Source: Citrobacter amalonaticus (GTDB lineage: Bacteria; Pseudomonadota; Gammaproteobacteria; Enterobacterales; Enterobacteriaceae). From it: a stretch of 64,000 nucleotides of DNA. Location of the stretch: contig JARDVN010000001.1 in the NCBI GenBank assembly GCA_028994555.1, positions 2,294,001-2,358,000 of the forward strand, given 5' to 3'. The position numbers and the translations under genes are program-made. Below, piece by piece: positions 1-10,319 of the stretch (within the stretch, counting starts at the first letter, position 1; every line of letters starts with the position of its first letter). Under the pieces are notes generated by a model that saw only the letters and a list, made by a program, of their open reading frames with translations, did not search any database and was not told the DNA's origin.

Positions 1-134
1 CAATGGGCCAGCTTGGTGTTCCCTTTACCTGTATTGGGCAGATGAGCGCGGATGTCGAAGGGATTCATTTCATGCGTGACGGAATGCCTGTCACTTTTGA
101 CTGGAAAGGATATGACCATTTTGCCACGCCATAA
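1..134 (+). CDS. thiL: Thiamine-monophosphate kinase, C-terminal end (partial)
   Basis: This is the last 43 codons of ThiL, read in the frame that begins at base 3 and stops with TAA at 132-134. ThiL phosphorylates thiamine monophosphate to thiamine diphosphate in the cytoplasm. The tail ends in [11 protein letters not shown], the typical enterobacterial ThiL C-terminus. The gene is cut by the window edge. Its last 23 bases overlap the start of pgpA, as in E. coli, which suggests translational coupling. Confidence 0.93.
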   Translation, partial: MGQLGVPFTCIGQMSADVEGIHFMRDGMPVTFDWKGYDHFATP

Positions 135-627
135 AGATGTCGCCAAAAGCCGCCTGAATCTGCGTAATCCGTGGCATTTACTGGCGACCGGGTTTGGAAG
201 CGGCCTCAGTCCGATTGTTCCAGGGACGATGGGATCGCTGGCGGCGATCCCCTTCTGGTATCTGATGACCTTTCTGCCATGGCAGCTCTATTCGCTGGTG
301 GTGATGCTGGGCATCTGTATCGGCGTCTATCTTTGCCATCAGACGGCAAAAGACATGGGCGTGCACGATCACGGCAGTATCGTCTGGGATGAATTCATCG
401 GAATGTGGATCACCCTGATGGCGCTGCCGACCCTCGACTGGCAGTGGGTCGCCGCCGGGTTTGTGATTTTCCGCATTCTGGATATGTGGAAACCGTGGCC
501 GATCCGCTGGTTCGATCGTAACGTGCATGGCGGGATGGGGATCATGGTGGACGATATTGTCGCCGGAGTGATTTCCGCGGGGCTTCTCTATTTCATTGGC
601 CATCACTGGCCGATTGGGATTATTTGA
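112..627 (+). CDS. pgpA: Phosphatidylglycerophosphatase A
   Basis: PgpA removes the phosphate from phosphatidylglycerophosphate to give phosphatidylglycerol at the inner membrane. The 171-residue product matches E. coli PgpA almost throughout. Hydrophobic segments flank the conserved acidic motifs [12 protein letters not shown] and VDDIVAG that are expected to bind Mg2+. The ATG at 112 gives [12 protein letters not shown], the usual N-terminus; the longer frame from 52 runs through thiL and is rejected. The start lies inside thiL, so the two genes form one overlapping unit. A BIME follows the stop. Confidence 0.96.
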   Translation: MTILPRHKDVAKSRLNLRNPWHLLATGFGSGLSPIVPGTMGSLAAIPFWYLMTFLPWQLYSLVVMLGICIGVYLCHQTAKDMGVHDHGSIVWDEFIGMWITLMALPTLDWQWVAAGFVIFRILDMWKPWPIRWFDRNVHGGMGIMVDDIVAGVISAGLLYFIGHHWPIGII

Positions 628-631
628 CGGG

Positions 632-741
632 TGATGCCGGCGCCGGATGACGGCGTTTACGCCTTATCCGGCCTACAAGCGTACGTTCGGGCCTCTGGGA
701 TCGTGTGCGTAGGCCCGATAAGCGAAGCGCCATCGGGCAAT
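632..741. repeat. BIME (two REP units)
   Basis: Two REP-type palindromes lie between the convergent pgpA and yajO genes. One is at about 632-680 (GCCGGATGACGGCG, then CGCCTTATCCGGCCTAC). A second, more diverged one is at about 709-741 (TAGGCCCGATAAGCG, then GCGCCATCGGGCA). Such elements stabilise 3' ends of mRNA and can bind gyrase or IHF. The function here is inferred from the family. Confidence 0.85.
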
Positions 742-747
742 GTGAGG

Positions 748-1723
748 CTATTTAAATCCGGCGACCGGATGCGGCTTATACGGTGTTTCCAGTTCGGCGA
801 TATGCTCGGGTTTCAGCGTGAGATCCACGGCGTTCAACAACTCATCGAGCTGTTCTTCCCGCGATGAGCCAATAATCGGCGCGGCAATGCCGGGTTTGCT
901 TAACAGCCACGCCAGCGCTACCTGGGCACGCGTTGCGCCAAGCTCTTCGCTCACACCAGCCAGCCGTGCGGCAATCTGCGCATCGTTTTCATCGCTTTCA
1001 CTATACAGCTTTTTTACCCACTTCATCAGAGACCAGACGTGCCGTGGTTTCTCCCCAGGGACGCGTCAGACGCCCGCGGGCCAGCGGACTCCAGGGGATC
1101 ACCGCCACGCCTTCCTGATAACATAGCGGCAGCATTTCGCGCTCTTCCTCGCGGTAGATGAGGTTGTAGTGGTCTTGCATACTGACAAACTGCGCCCAGC
1201 CGTGCTGTTTTTGCAGCGCCAGCGCCTGGGCAAACTGCGAGGCGTGCATTGATGAGGCACCGATATAACGCGCCTTACCGGCTTTGACCACATCGTTTAA
1301 CGCTTCCAGCGTCTCTTCAATCGGTGTGTTGTAATCCCAGCGGTGAATTTGCAGGATATCGACGTAGTCCATCCCCAGCCGTCTCAGACTGTCATCAATA
1401 GAGCGCAGAATTTGCGCGCGGGATAATCCTTCCGGCAGGTCATCCACCCGATTAAACACTTTTGTGGCAACCACCACCTCATCACGACGGGCGAAATCAC
1501 GCAGTGCGCGACCAACGATCTCTTCACTGCTGCCGGCTGAATAGTTGTTCGAGGTATCGAAAAAGTTGATGCCGCCCTCAAGGGCGCGCTGAATGATAGG
1601 GCGACTGCTCTCTTCGGGAAGCGTCCAGGCATGGTTGCCGCGATTCGGCTCGCCGAACGTCATGCAGCCCAGACAAAGGCGGGAAACCCGGAGGTCCGTT
1701 TTTCCTAAGATGTTGTATTGCAT
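748..1723 (-). CDS. yajO: Aldo-keto reductase YajO, one frameshift
   Basis: YajO is a cytoplasmic NADPH-dependent aldo-keto reductase. In E. coli it is linked to thiamine-related and xylose reductase activity. The N-terminal part (MQYNILGKTDLRVSRLCLGCMTF) runs in one frame to VSDEVGK, and the C-terminal part (LYSESDEND...) continues in another. The join is a run of six T at 1010-1015, where five would read VGKKLYSES. Removing one base gives 324 residues, the E. coli length. The break is probably a sequencing error. The gene is convergent with pgpA and lies downstream of dxs on the same strand. Confidence 0.9.
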
Positions 1724-1779
1724 TATTTCGCTCCTGTTATGCTCGTTATTCAGTAAGCATAGCAGGAGCGAAGAGGGGA

Positions 1780-3642
1780 TTATGCCAACCAGGCCTTGAT
1801 TTTGGCCTCAATGCCTGCGGCATCCAGACCCAGCCCGGCGCGGGCTTCATCCTGGGTTCCTTGCGGAATGAAGAAGTCCGGCAGGCCGATATTCAGGACC
1901 GGAACCGGTTTGCGATGCGCCATCAGCACTTCGTTCACGCCGCTACCAGCGCCGCCCATAATGGCGTTTTCTTCCAGCGTCACCAGCACCTCATGACGAG
2001 CCGCCATTTCAAGGATCAGGGCCTCATCCAGTGGTTTCACAAAGCGCATGTCGATCAGTGTGGCGTTGAGCGATTCCGCCACTTTCGCCGCCTCGGGCAT
2101 CAGCGTTCCGAAGTTCAGGATCGCCACCTTCTCGCCATGACGCTTCACCAGCCCTTTCCCGATCGGCAGTTTTTCCAGCGGCGTCAATTCCACGCCGACG
2201 GCATTGCCGCGAGGATAGCGTACCGCCGTTGGGCCATCGCTGTAGTGATAACCGGTAAACAGCATCTGGCGGCATTCATTCTCATCGCTCGGGGTCATGA
2301 TGATCATATCCGGGATACAGCGCAAATAGGAGAGATCGAACGCCCCCCTGGTGCGTTTGTCCGTCAGCCCCGACAATCCCCGCACGGTCAATCGCAAACA
2401 TCACCGGTAGCTTTTGAATCGCCACGTCATGAATCACCTGATCGTACGCGCGTTGCAGGAACGTTGAGTAGATAGCGACAATCGGCTTGTAACCGCCAAT
2501 CGCCAGCCCGGCGGCAAAGGTCACCGCGTGCTGCTCGGCAATCGCCACGTCAAAGTAGCGGTCCGGGAATTTACGCGAGAACTCGACCATGCCGGATCCT
2601 TCGCGCATGGCCGGGGTGATCGCCATCAGTTTGCTGTCTTTGGCCGCTGTTTCGCACAGCCAGTCACCAAAGATTTTCGAATAGCTCGGCAGGCCGCCGC
2701 TACTTTTCGGCAGACAACCGCTGGACGGATCGAATTTCGGTACGGCGTGGAAAGTAATCGGGTCTTTTTCCGCTGGCTCATAACCCCGACCTTTCTTGGT
2801 CATGATATGCAGGAACTGCGGACCTTTCAGGTCGCGCATGTTTTTCAGCGTGGTGATAAGTCCCAGTACATCGTGACCGTCGACCGGGCCGATATAGTTA
2901 AAGCCCAGCTCTTCAAACAGCGTGCCGGGCACGACCATGCCTTTAATATGTTCTTCGGTGCGTTTGAGCAGTTCTTTAATCGGCGGTACGCCAGAGAATA
3001 CTTTTTTCCGCCTTCGCGCAGGGAAGAGTAAAGCTTGCCAGAGAGCAACTGCGCGAGGTGATTGTTCAGCGCGCCGACGTTCTCAGAAATCGACATTTCG
3101 TTGTCGTTGAGGATAACGAGCATATCCGGCTTGATATCGCCCGCATGGTTCATCGCTTCGAACGCCATCCCGGCGGTAATCGCTCCGTCGCCAATCACGC
3201 AGACGGTACGGCGATCTTTACCCTCTTTTTGCGCAGCAACCGCCACGCCGATACCCGCGCTGATCGAGGTGGAGGAGTGGCCCACGCTCAGGACGTCGTA
3301 TTCGCTTTCACCGCGCCATGGGAACGGATGCAGGCCGCCTTTCTGACGGATAGTGCCAATTTTATCGCGACGACCGGTCAGAATTTTGTGTGGATAAGCC
3401 TGGTGGCCCACGTCCCAAATCAACTGGTCAAACGGGGTGTTATAGACATAGTGCAGTGCCACGGTCAGTTCTACCGTGCCCAGCCCGGAGGCGAAGTGTC
3501 CGCTGGAACGACTGACGCTGTCGAGTAAATAGCGGCGCAGTTCGTCGCAGAGTTTCGGCAGACTCTCTTTTGGTAGCAGTCGCAACTCCTGGGTGGCATC
3601 GACCAGTGCCAGGGTAGGGTATTTGGCGATATCAAAACTCAT
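1780..3642 (-). CDS. dxs: 1-deoxy-D-xylulose-5-phosphate synthase, two compensating indels
   Basis: Dxs joins pyruvate and glyceraldehyde-3-phosphate, using thiamine diphosphate, in the first step of the MEP isoprenoid pathway. The N-terminus [14 protein letters not shown], the [13 protein letters not shown] cofactor motif and the transketolase C-terminal domain are all present, but spread over three frames. One break is the run of six C at 2343-2348: five would read THQGAFDL. The other is at the T run 3002-3007, where one base seems missing before KKVFSGVPP. Applying +1 and -1 corrections gives 620 residues, the exact E. coli length. Dxs is essential, so both breaks are most likely assembly errors. 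It lies 27 bases after ispA in an xseB-ispA-dxs operon. Confidence 0.93.
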
Positions 3643-3669
3643 CAGAGGCCTTTAAGTAAGACAGAGTGT

Positions 3670-4569
3670 TCATTTATTACGCTGGATTATGTAGTCCGCT
3701 AGCGCTTCCAGTGCCGAGGTATCGAGTGACTGTGCGGCCAGCTGTTGTAACGACTGACGGGCCTCTTCGATTAAATCCCGGGCTTTGTTCCGGGCTTGCT
3801 CAAGGCCCAGAAGTGCAGGATAGGTACTTTTGCCAAGCTGCTGGTCGGCGCCCTGACGTTTACCCAACGTTGCAGTATCGCCCACCACATCCAGAATGTC
3901 ATCCTGAACCTGGAATGCCAGACCGATACTTTCTGCGTATTTGTCGAGTATTGGCAGCACTTTTCTGCCATTTTCTCCGGCACTTAATGCACCCAGGCGT
4001 ACCGCGGCGCGAATCAATGCGCCGGTCTTATGACGATGGATTTTCTCCAGCGCCTCCAGCGGCACCTGTTTTCCTTCGGCATCGAGATCCAGTGCCTGAC
4101 CGCCGCACATTCCGGCGATGCCGCTGGCGTTTGCCAGTTCGGAAATCATCGCGATCCGATCGCGATCAGCGACTTCCGGCATCGGCGCGTCGCTGATAAT
4201 CGAGAATGCCAGCGTTTGCAGGGCATCGCCCGCGAGAATCGCATTGGCCTCGCCAAACTTGATGTGACAGGTCGGCAGGCCGCGCCGCAGATCGTCATCG
4301 TCCATTGCGGGCAGATCGTCATGGATCAGCGAGTAGGCGTGAATGCACTCAACGGCGGCTGCCGGGGCATCCAGCGTGTTGAGGCTGATACCAAACATCT
4401 TACCGGTCGCATACACCAGAAATGGACGCAGACGTTTACCGCCTAATAATGCGCCATACTGCATGGTTTCGACCACGGGAGTGTTCTGAAAGGGCAGTGG
4501 GGCAATAAAACGGCTCAGCGCCTGGTTGGCCTGCTCGACGCAGGCCTGAAGCTGCTGCGAAAAATCCAT
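3670..4569 (-). CDS. ispA: Farnesyl diphosphate synthase
   Basis: IspA condenses isopentenyl diphosphate with dimethylallyl and then geranyl diphosphate to form farnesyl diphosphate for quinones and undecaprenol. The 299-residue protein has both aspartate-rich prenyltransferase motifs: DDLPAMDDDD in the N-terminal half and DDILD in the C-terminal half, plus GGKRLRP near the start. It is intact. The ATG begins on the base right after the xseB stop codon (TAAATG), and dxs follows after a short gap. The xseB-ispA-dxs operon therefore makes and uses the isoprenoid precursors together. Confidence 0.97.
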   Translation of the reverse strand: MDFSQQLQACVEQANQALSRFIAPLPFQNTPVVETMQYGALLGGKRLRPFLVYATGKMFGISLNTLDAPAAAVECIHAYSLIHDDLPAMDDDDLRRGLPTCHIKFGEANAILAGDALQTLAFSIISDAPMPEVADRDRIAMISELANASGIAGMCGGQALDLDAEGKQVPLEALEKIHRHKTGALIRAAVRLGALSAGENGRKVLPILDKYAESIGLAFQVQDDILDVVGDTATLGKRQGADQQLGKSTYPALLGLEQARNKARDLIEEARQSLQQLAAQSLDTSALEALADYIIQRNK

Positions 4570-4812
4570 TTACTCGTTATCCGCTGTAAAAGGCGTAGGA
4601 GATGCGTCTTCATTGTCAGACAGCAGGATTTGCACACGCTGTTCAGCCTGTTGCAATTTTACCTGCCCCTGACGTGCCAGTTGCACGCCACGTTCGAATT
4701 CGTTCAGCGCCTCTTCCAGCGGCAAGTCGCCACTTTCCAGACGCGTTACAATTTGCTCCAGCTCGTTCAGCGACGTTTCAAAGCTGACCGGCGCCTCATT
4801 TTTCTTCGCCAT
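4570..4812 (-). CDS. xseB: Exodeoxyribonuclease VII small subunit
   Basis: XseB is the small subunit of exonuclease VII, which degrades single-stranded DNA with the large XseA subunit. The 80-residue product is full length and charged. It contains the family segment [27 protein letters not shown], which forms a helical hairpin, followed by an acidic tail. It is the first gene of the xseB-ispA-dxs operon, divergent from thiI, with about 255 bases of promoter region between them. Confidence 0.96.
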   Translation of the reverse strand: MAKKNEAPVSFETSLNELEQIVTRLESGDLPLEEALNEFERGVQLARQGQVKLQQAEQRVQILLSDNEDASPTPFTADNE

Positions 4813-5067
4813 AATAAATGTCTGACTCTCAGTATTTTCAGCCCTGATATGGTAACGGACTCAGAGCAATTATCAAATTTACCCGTCATACTTCAAGCGG
4901 CATTTGCGTTGGCTGCAACTCGAATTATTTAGTGTATAACGCGCAATGTGCACAGGTTCGGCGGGATAGTGGTATACTTCCGCGCCTGGATGCAGCCGTG
5001 TTAACGGGTTGCTGTACTCTTTCTCCAATACAAGCCTTAGATGGCTTGCTTAAGAACCATTGCCGCC

Positions 5068-6516
5068 ATGAAGTTTATCATTAAATTGTTCCCGGAAATC
5101 ACCATCAAAAGCCAATCTGTGCGTTTGCGCTTCATAAAAATGCTGACGGGGAACATTCGTAACGTTTTAAAGCACTATGATGAGACCCTCGCCGTTGTCC
5201 ATCACTGGGATAACATCGAAGTTCGCGCGAAAGATGAAAATCAGCGTCTGGCGATCCGCGACGCGCTGACCCGTATTCCGGGCATTCACCACATACTCGA
5301 AGTTGAAGACGTGCCGTTTACCGACATGCACGATATTTTCGAGAAGGCGCTGGTGCAATACCGCGATCAGCTGGAAGGCAAAACCTTCTGCGTGCGCGTT
5401 AAACGTCGCGGTAAACACGAGTTTAGCTCGATTGACGTGGAACGTTACGTAGGCGGCGGTTTAAACCAGCATATTGAATCGGCGCGTGTGAAGCTGACCA
5501 ACCCGGATGTCACTGTTCATCTGGAAGTGGAAGATGATCGCCTGCTGCTGATTAAAGGCCGCTACGAAGGGATCGGCGGTTTCCCGATCGGGACCCAGGA
5601 AGACGTTTTGTCGCTGATCTCCGGCGGTTTCGACTCCGGCGTTTCCAGCTATATGCTGATGCGTCGTGGTTGCCGCGTGCACTACTGTTTCTTTAACCTC
5701 GGCGGCGCGGCCCATGAAATCGGCGTTCGTCAGGTGGCGCACTATCTGTGGAACCGCTTCGGCAGTTCGCATCGTGTGCGTTTTGTCGCTATCAACTTTG
5801 AACCAGTGGTCGGTGAGATCCTTGAGAAAGTCGATGATGGACAGATGGGCGTGGTGCTGAAACGTATGATGGTTCGCGCCGCGTCGAAAGTGGCGGAGCG
5901 CTATGGCGTGCAGGCATTGGTCACCGGCGAAGCGCTGGGCCAGGTCTCCAGTCAGACGCTGACCAACCTGCGTCTGATCGATAACGTCTCTGATACGCTG
6001 ATTCTGCGTCCGCTCATCTCTTATGATAAAGAACACATCATCAATCTGGCGCGCCAGATTGGGACTGAAGATTTTGCCCGCACGATGCCGGAATACTGCG
6101 GTGTGATTTCAAAAAGCCCAACGGTGAAAGCCATCAAGGCGAAGATTGAAGCGGAAGAAGAGAACTTTGACTTCAGCATCCTCGATAAGGTGGTTGAAGA
6201 AGCCAGTAATATCGATATTCGCGACATCGCCCAGCAGACTCAGCAGGACGTGGTGGAAGTTGAAACCGTCAGCGGTTTCGGGCCGAACGACGTGATTCTG
6301 GATATCCGCTCCATTGACGAGCAGGACGATAAGCCGCTGCAGGTAGAAGGCGTGGATGTGGTTTCACTGCCGTTCTACAAGCTGAGCACTCAATTCGGCG
6401 ATCTTGACCAGAATAAAACCTGGCTGCTGTGGTGCGAACGCGGCGTGATGAGTCGTCTGCAGGCGCTGTATCTACGTGAGCAGGGCTTTGAAAATGTGAA
6501 GGTGTATCGCCCGTAA
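5068..6516 (+). CDS. thiI: tRNA 4-thiouridine sulfurtransferase
   Basis: ThiI transfers sulfur from IscS to uridine-8 of tRNA and also supplies sulfur for the thiazole of thiamine. The 482 residues match the E. coli length. In order they hold an N-terminal ferredoxin-like and THUMP domain, a PP-loop (SGGFDSG, near residue 180) that adenylates uridine, [10 protein letters not shown] with the cysteine that forms the resolving disulfide, and a C-terminal rhodanese domain with the catalytic cysteine in WCERGVMS. The start is taken at [11 protein letters not shown]; an in-frame ATG at 5041 would add nine residues not seen in the family. Confidence 0.97.
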   Translation: MKFIIKLFPEITIKSQSVRLRFIKMLTGNIRNVLKHYDETLAVVHHWDNIEVRAKDENQRLAIRDALTRIPGIHHILEVEDVPFTDMHDIFEKALVQYRDQLEGKTFCVRVKRRGKHEFSSIDVERYVGGGLNQHIESARVKLTNPDVTVHLEVEDDRLLLIKGRYEGIGGFPIGTQEDVLSLISGGFDSGVSSYMLMRRGCRVHYCFFNLGGAAHEIGVRQVAHYLWNRFGSSHRVRFVAINFEPVVGEILEKVDDGQMGVVLKRMMVRAASKVAERYGVQALVTGEALGQVSSQTLTNLRLIDNVSDTLILRPLISYDKEHIINLARQIGTEDFARTMPEYCGVISKSPTVKAIKAKIEAEEENFDFSILDKVVEEASNIDIRDIAQQTQQDVVEVETVSGFGPNDVILDIRSIDEQDDKPLQVEGVDVVSLPFYKLSTQFGDLDQNKTWLLWCERGVMSRLQALYLREQGFENVKVYRP

Positions 6517-6522
6517 TCGCAA

Positions 6523-6552
6523 TTTCCCCCGGCCATCCGCGCCGGGGGGAAT
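6523..6552 (+). terminator. Rho-independent-type hairpin after thiI
   Basis: A GC-rich hairpin follows the thiI stop. The left arm TTCCCCCGGC is at 6524-6533, a short loop comes next, and the right arm GCCGGGGGGAA starts at 6541. The right arm has six G against five C on the left, another candidate for an extra inserted G. It lies between convergent thiI and the IclR gene. The T tract is poor, so termination strength is uncertain. Confidence 0.6.
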
Positions 6553-6553
6553 C

Positions 6554-7249
6554 TTACTCCTGCAGATGAAGCGCTTCGACGCTTCTCACTAACTGTCCGG
6601 CAATCTGCGGCATGTCGTCTGTACTAAAGAACCCCATCGTCACGGCAATCGCCACCAGCTCTCCCTTTTTATTGCGTAACGGACAGGCAATCGACTGTGC
6701 GCCAGGGATCCCCTGTGTCGGATTGTGACGCACCGCGTAGCCCCGAGAGCGTATCTGCTCAATCAGTTGTGCCTGCGCCTGGCTTTGCGGCTGCCAGGTG
6801 GAATAACTCATGAATACCTGGCCCGCTGAACTGGCGTGAAGCGGAACGGGCGTGTTAGGCAGAAAATCGATATCCACATTACGGAAGCTGCGATTGTAAT
6901 GCCTCAGGACTAATCCGCCGTCCGTCTCAACCACCACGCCGGTAGAGTGGTTAAAGGTATCGCGAAACGCGATCAGCGCCGTATTGAGTTCACTCACCGG
7001 ATCGCGTACCGCCGTTGGATGCCCCGCCATCTGAAGAAGGGTCGACCCCAGACAATACAGTCCTTTTTCGTTTTGCCTCAGCATACCGGCTCGACAGAGT
7101 GAGACCAGATACTTGTGTAAACGACTCTTGGACAAGTTGCATCCCGTGGCGATATCGATGGCGCGTGTCTGGCCGTTTTGACTGGCAACAAACGCCAGAA
7201 TGTTGACGGCGATATCAACCGAATTGACCCCTTGCGATGTTTCAGCCAT
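6554..7249 (-). CDS. IclR-family transcriptional regulator
   Basis: This is a cytoplasmic DNA-binding regulator of the IclR family. The N-terminal third is a winged helix-turn-helix (SVDIAVNILAFVASQNGQ, then ATGCNLSKSRLHKYLVSL). The C-terminal part is the effector-binding domain, with GVVVETDGGLVL, PLHASSAGQVFMSY and GAQSIACPLRNKKGELVAIAV. The ATG at 7249 gives MAETSQGVNSVD and 231 residues; a longer frame up to 7330 has a non-family extension. It is divergent from the molybdoenzyme operon and probably controls it. The inducer is unknown. I do not recognise a named E. coli orthologue. Confidence 0.88.
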   Translation of the reverse strand: MAETSQGVNSVDIAVNILAFVASQNGQTRAIDIATGCNLSKSRLHKYLVSLCRAGMLRQNEKGLYCLGSTLLQMAGHPTAVRDPVSELNTALIAFRDTFNHSTGVVVETDGGLVLRHYNRSFRNVDIDFLPNTPVPLHASSAGQVFMSYSTWQPQSQAQAQLIEQIRSRGYAVRHNPTQGIPGAQSIACPLRNKKGELVAIAVTMGFFSTDDMPQIAGQLVRSVEALHLQE

Positions 7250-7353
7250 ATGCGTTCTCTTTTTTTGATTCTCCAGGAGTATACCATCGCGGCTGAAATC
7301 AGTACTGCCTTCGCATTTTAAAAAGCTCACTACTCCTAAATGGTTAGATGTTG

Positions 7354-7384
7354 ACCTGTGTCAGGTTAATTACTGGTGAACCTG
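7354..7384. promoter_or_regulatory. Candidate IclR-type operator, repeated half-sites
   Basis: In the divergent promoter region, ACCTG at 7354-7358 and CAGGT at 7362-7366 form a tight inverted repeat. CAGGTT at 7362-7367 and AACCTG at 7379-7384 form a second, wider one with an 11-base spacer. The three half-sites sit 37-67 bases before the molybdoenzyme start codon. Shape and position fit an operator for the neighbouring IclR regulator. Binding is inferred, not shown. Confidence 0.45.
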
Positions 7385-7420
7385 GGTTAACTAATAATGA
7401 ACTATTTTAGGGGTAAGAAC

Positions 7421-9758
7421 ATGAACGCATTGAGCAATATCCGATTAAAAAAGAAGAACCCTGCTAAAAGGATTCGGTGTAGTGGGGTTATCGTCACTGG
7501 TGCCCACATTTCTGACGTTACGTCAGGCTAACGGTTCGCCGTTGCCCCGGGTACGGCTTAAGCAAACGGATTACCAGACGTTTCGCTCGACCTGTGCAAT
7601 GGAGTGTTTACACTGCAACCTGACGGCGTACGTCTGGAAAGACCGTTTAATGAAAATTGAAGCGACGAAAGGCTTCAATGTGAAGTGCTGTTTACGGGGA
7701 ATTAGTCGCACCAAATGGGTCTATCATCCGCTACGGTTGACGCAACCGCTGTTGCGAACCGGAGAAAAAGGCGAGGGTAAATTTAAACCCATCACCTGGG
7801 ACGCAGCCCTGGATCTGATTGAAAAGAATATCCGGGAGACCATTGCCACTGAGGGCAATAAAGGCTTACTGCTCACCGCCGCTTCGGGGAACATGGATTC
7901 CATCAAGAACGATATGGCCAAGGCCTTCTTCGATTATCTGGGTGGCAGTACCAAAACCGCCGGCTCGCTCTGCTGCGCAGCGGTGACCGCCGCTATGATG
8001 CCGATGGTTGGCCTGCGTTATGCCGATACCCGTGACACCATTGAGGATAGCCGCTACATCCTGTGCTGGGGGGAATAACCCGGCGGTCACCATGCACGCC
8101 TATTTTAAAAACTACTCGCAGGCGCAGAGAAACGGCGCACGACTGGTGGTGATCGACCCGCGATTTAACGAAACGGCGGCCAAAGCCGACGAGTGGGTAC
8201 CGATCGTGCCGGGTACCGACATCGCTCTGGCATTAGGGATGATTAACACCATCATGCTGGAGAAACGCTATGACGCGGATTTCTTGCGCGCGCATACCGG
8301 CGCGGTTTATCTGGTGGATCCGCAGCAGCAACTGATGCGTGCCGATCCTAAAGATGCGGACAGCTATCTGGTGTTTGATACCCAGAGTCAGACCCTGAAA
8401 CGCCATGATACCCCTGGCATCGTACCCGCTTTGCTGAGCGAGGAATTACCTGCCAACAGTGAATTCACTACCGTGCTGGATAACGTCTGGGCGCAGGCAA
8501 AACCCTGGACGCCGCAAAAGGTGGAAGAAGAGACTGACGTGCCCGCGCAGACGGTGCTGCGCCTGGCGCGCGATTATGCCGCAACGCAGCCGGCAATGAT
8601 TGTGCAGAACATGTCGGGGGGCACAGAGAACCGAGTTTGGGACTTACGTTGCCGCCAGCCAGTTCTATCTGGCGTTGATCACCGGCAATATCGGCAAAGC
8701 CGGGGCGGGGGGTCTGCGATGCGGGTGGCGTCAGACAGATGGCAACATTCTCGCCCATCGTTCCTCCGGCACCAAATGCGGCCAAAATTCCCGCCATTCC
8801 TATACCCAAAATCGGTGACTGGGTTGTTAACGAAAAACCGCATGCAATTAAGTTCTGGTGGAATATGACACTGGGTGCGATGACCCAGTTGCCCAATACC
8901 AACCAGGTCAGAGAGGCCTTTAAAAAGGTACCGTTTGTGGTGGTAGCCGACAATCTGATGAGCTCGTCTGCGCTATATGCCGATCTGGTGCTTCCCGTCA
9001 CGACTATTTTTGAAGATGTCAGCCTTATGGCAGGTGTGCGCAGCCACTATGTGCAATTGATGGAGAAGGCAGTGGAGCCACCGGGAGAAGCCAAACCCGA
9101 CTACTGGATTTTTGCCCGTCTGGCCGAGCGTTTTGGCTTTGGCGAAGTCTTTAATCAGCCCATTGAGCACTACATCGACGCCTGCCTGAAAGGCTCGGGT
9201 ATTACCCGTGACATGCTGAAAAAGGGGCCAGTTTGCCCTGTCGAGGACGACTGGATCCCATTTAAAGATGGACAGTTTCGGACCACGACAGGTAAAGCGC
9301 ATCTGTACATCGAGGAATGGGCGAAAAAGGATTTCCTGCCGGTGGTGACCTGGAAGCAGGTGAAAGAGTCGGTCAAAGGATCGCCTGAACTGGCGAAAAC
9401 CTATCCGTTAATGGCGGTGCAGCGCAAGCTGGCGCGCAGCGTGCATTCCAGTCATGGCATGAACGAATGGATCCTTGAGGTTCAGCGTAACCGCCCGAAT
9501 GTGATGATCCACCCGGAAGATGCCCGTCAGCGCCAGATTAAGCCCGGAGAGTGGGTCGTGGTGTTCAATCATCGCGGTCAGCATCGGGCGATTGCCGACG
9601 TGACCACTCATATCAAACGCGGGGTGGTGAGTCTGGACAACGGCTGGTGGGAACAGCAGGGAGGAAGCAGTAGCCATGTCACGAACGATCAGGTGGAAGT
9701 GCTGGGAAATGGACACTGTTGCAACAGTACGTTGGTGGATGTGAGAAGGGAGGCATGA
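7421..9758 (+). CDS. DMSO-reductase-family molybdopterin oxidoreductase, catalytic subunit (four frameshifts)
   Basis: This is a periplasmic molybdopterin-guanine-dinucleotide enzyme of the DmsA/YnfE type. Correcting one extra base at each of four runs (A 7447-7452, G 8068-8073, G 8616-8621, G 8707-8712) gives one 777-residue frame. The first correction restores a Tat signal, RLKRRTLLKGFGVVGLSSL. A [4Fe-4S] motif follows (CAMECLHC, then CCLRG about 24 residues on). Then come the Mo-cofactor segments ILCWGNNPAVT, GNIGKAGAGVCDAGGVRQ and SSALYADLVLP, and the C-terminal MGD-binding barrel. AGGGG at 7409-7413 is the ribosome site for the ATG at 7421. The stop overlaps the next gene (ATGA). DmsA is 785 aa. 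The substrate is not predictable; DMSO, TMAO or another S- or N-oxide are options. Confidence 0.85.
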
Positions 9759-9763
9759 TCGTG

Positions 9764-10309
9764 ATGAAACAGTATGGATTTCTTATTGATATGCAAAATT
9801 GCTACGGTTGTAAAACCTGTAGCATGGCCTGCAAATCAGAAAACATGACGCCGATGGGCGTGCTCTGGCGTCGGGTTCGTGAACGTCATACGGATGAGCC
9901 CAATACGCAAGCCTTCATCAGCATGTCGTGCAATCACTGCGATGATCCGCAGTGCATGAAAGTCTGCCCGGCGGGGACGTACAGTAAACGCACCGACGGC
10001 ATTGTCGTGCAGGATCACGATCGCTGCATTGGCTGTCGAATGTGCATCATGGCCTGTCCGTGGAGCGCGCCGGTATACGACCCCGCGGAAGGGAAAACCA
10101 GTAAGTGCAATCTGTGTGCTGAACGTCTCGATGAAGGATTGCAGCCGCGCTGCGTGGAATCCTGTCCGGCTGGCGTATTACGTTTTGGCGAGATCGCCGA
10201 GCTGCGTAAGGAGCATACGACGCAATGGGCGGTGCTGGAAAAACGCTACAACCTGCCCGATCACACGATCAGTCAGCCTAACATTGTCATTATTCCGCCA
10301 CAGGACTGA
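9764..10309 (+). CDS. DmsB-like iron-sulfur electron-transfer subunit
   Basis: This ferredoxin-like subunit carries electrons from the membrane anchor to the catalytic subunit. About 181 residues hold four cysteine clusters in the DmsB order: CYGCKTCSMAC, CNHCDDPQCMKVC, CIGCRMCIMAC and CNLCAERL...RCVESC. This predicts four [4Fe-4S] centres. The N-terminus KQYGFLIDMQNC aligns with DmsB QYGFFIDSSRC. The ATG at 9764 is chosen because GGAGG at 9749-9753 lies ten bases upstream. An alternative ATG at 9755 overlaps the upstream stop and is also possible. The gene is intact. Confidence 0.9.
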   Translation: MKQYGFLIDMQNCYGCKTCSMACKSENMTPMGVLWRRVRERHTDEPNTQAFISMSCNHCDDPQCMKVCPAGTYSKRTDGIVVQDHDRCIGCRMCIMACPWSAPVYDPAEGKTSKCNLCAERLDEGLQPRCVESCPAGVLRFGEIAELRKEHTTQWAVLEKRYNLPDHTISQPNIVIIPPQD

Positions 10310-10319
10310 GGAAAACGAG

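Noticed and set aside
4813..5067. TPP riboswitch upstream of thiI
   Set aside because: No thi-box (CTGAGA motif with the expected arms) was visible. Enterobacterial thiI is not known to carry one.
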